6,621 bases of DNA from Candidatus Helarchaeota archaeon (lineage in GTDB: Archaea; Asgardarchaeota; Lokiarchaeia; Helarchaeales; HEL-GB-A). Of this stretch, positions 6,512-6,621 are shown piece by piece. The DNA lies in assembly GCA_016840125.1 (NCBI GenBank), contig JAEOSY010000163.1, positions 1 to 6,621 of the forward strand. The letters run 5' to 3'. The position numbers and the translations under genes are program-made. The stretch's first letter is position 1, and every line of letters starts with the position of its first letter. Below the pieces are notes generated by a model. The model made no database searches. It was not told the origin of the DNA and worked only from the letters and a program-made list of their open reading frames with translations.

Positions 6512-6597
6512 GCCCCGTTGTTCATGCGTTATAATGGGTAGGGCGCATGAGTGCTCTTTCAATAGAGCTCGGGGGAGAAATTATTTAAAAACTGCCC
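6512..6597 (+). ncRNA. Candidate structured RNA: three-way junction with pseudoknot
   Basis: Within very AT-rich DNA (about 12% G+C over 6391-6510), the segment 6512-6578 is about 54% G+C. By eye it folds as: P1, CCCCG 6513-6517 with CGGGG 6570-6574; P2, TCATGCG 6522-6528 with CGCATGA 6544-6550, extendable by a T-G pair (6529-6543); P3, GCTCT 6553-6557 with AGAGC 6564-6568 and a 6-base loop. Junction linkers are 4, 2 and 1 bases. The P2 loop GGGTAG (6536-6541) can pair with CTGCCC (6592-6597). The internal G-U pair in that interaction would be A-C on the other strand, favouring +. It matches no riboswitch, ribozyme, tRNA or snoRNA consensus I know. It could be a stand-alone ncRNA or the leader of the next gene. 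Confidence 0.5.
6571..6591 (+). promoter_or_regulatory. Alternative archaeal promoter for a gene beyond the right edge
   Basis: A purine-rich GGGGGAGAAA (6571-6580) precedes TATTTAAAA (6582-6590), resembling a BRE followed by a TATA box. A start would be expected around 6610-6615, just inside the window. It overlaps the 3' side of the candidate RNA structure, so either this box drives a separate downstream gene or the structure is the relevant element. Confidence 0.25.
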
Positions 6598-6621
6598 AAA
6601 TTTATCTAAAAAAAAACAAAA

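Noticed and set aside
6512..6578. Divergent or T-arm-less tRNA (G1-like start, TG after the 5' stem, GG in the D-like loop, hairpin in the anticodon position)
   Set aside because: There is no GGTTCGA-type T-arm, the anticodon-like loop is 6 bases, the D-like stem is 7 bp, and the 7-base acceptor pairs at only 5 positions. The three-way-junction reading explains the pairing better.
6512..6597. Hammerhead or other known ribozyme, or C/D or H/ACA box RNA
   Set aside because: No CTGATGA...GAAA hammerhead core, no RTGATGA/CTGA boxes, and no ACA box at the right distance from a hairpin was seen.
6534..6621. Open frame starting ATG at 6534 and running 29 codons to the right edge
   Set aside because: It starts inside the P2 loop of the RNA candidate, has no ribosome binding site, and ends in lysine codons from an A-run, with no protein-like composition. 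It may simply be a chance open frame, but it cannot be excluded without sequence to the right.
1..6621. CRISPR array, insertion sequence, integrase or attachment site
   Set aside because: No regularly spaced direct repeats, terminal inverted repeats, transposase motifs or tRNA-edge signatures were seen. The repeated Asp-rich words are coding repeats.

Overview
This window is almost entirely one giant open reading frame on the + strand, open at the left edge and ending in TAA at 6388-6390. It is followed by a 231-base, very AT-rich intergenic stretch. The organism is probably an archaeon. The signs are PKD domains, calcium-binding TSP3-type repeats and dense N-glycosylation sequons on a very large membrane-anchored surface protein, frequent ATA and AGA codons, a T-rich terminator-like tract without a clear GC hairpin, and TATA-like boxes at archaeal spacing. 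An AT-rich mesophilic or moderately thermophilic lineage fits, and an Asgard archaeon is possible, but nothing here fixes the phylum.

Coding region (1-6390, 2129 residues present). The reading frame is open from base 1, and the first codons already encode the WDFGDG signature of a PKD domain, so the true start and any signal peptide lie to the left of the window. The order is: end of a PKD domain; two PKD/Ig-like domains sharing a motif exactly 100 residues apart; an array of nine Asp-rich TSP3/EF-hand-like calcium-binding repeats; beta-rich sequon-loaded segments around an isolated tenth Asp-rich motif; two more TSP3-type repeats; a possible C2-like beta domain; a helix-rich region; a strongly hydrophobic membrane cluster; a Trp-rich juxtamembrane segment; three Ig-like beta domains; and a C-terminal membrane domain of about eight helices. 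About 39 N-x-S/T sequons are visible by eye. All lie before the C-terminal membrane domain, which has none, so both large soluble parts are probably outside the cell. I do not recognise a named family for the whole protein.

Intergenic region (6391-6621). A T-rich tract shortly after the stop codon looks like an archaeal terminator. A purine/A-rich stretch at about 12% G+C follows, and then an abrupt island at about 54% G+C (6512-6578). The island folds by eye into a compact three-way junction. A loop of this structure is complementary (6 bp, one G-U) to the only GC-rich patch in the downstream tail, suggesting a pseudoknot. A TATA-like box is centred about 26 bases before the structure. This is the best candidate in the window for something undescribed: a small structured ncRNA, or a riboswitch-like leader of the next gene, which lies outside the window.
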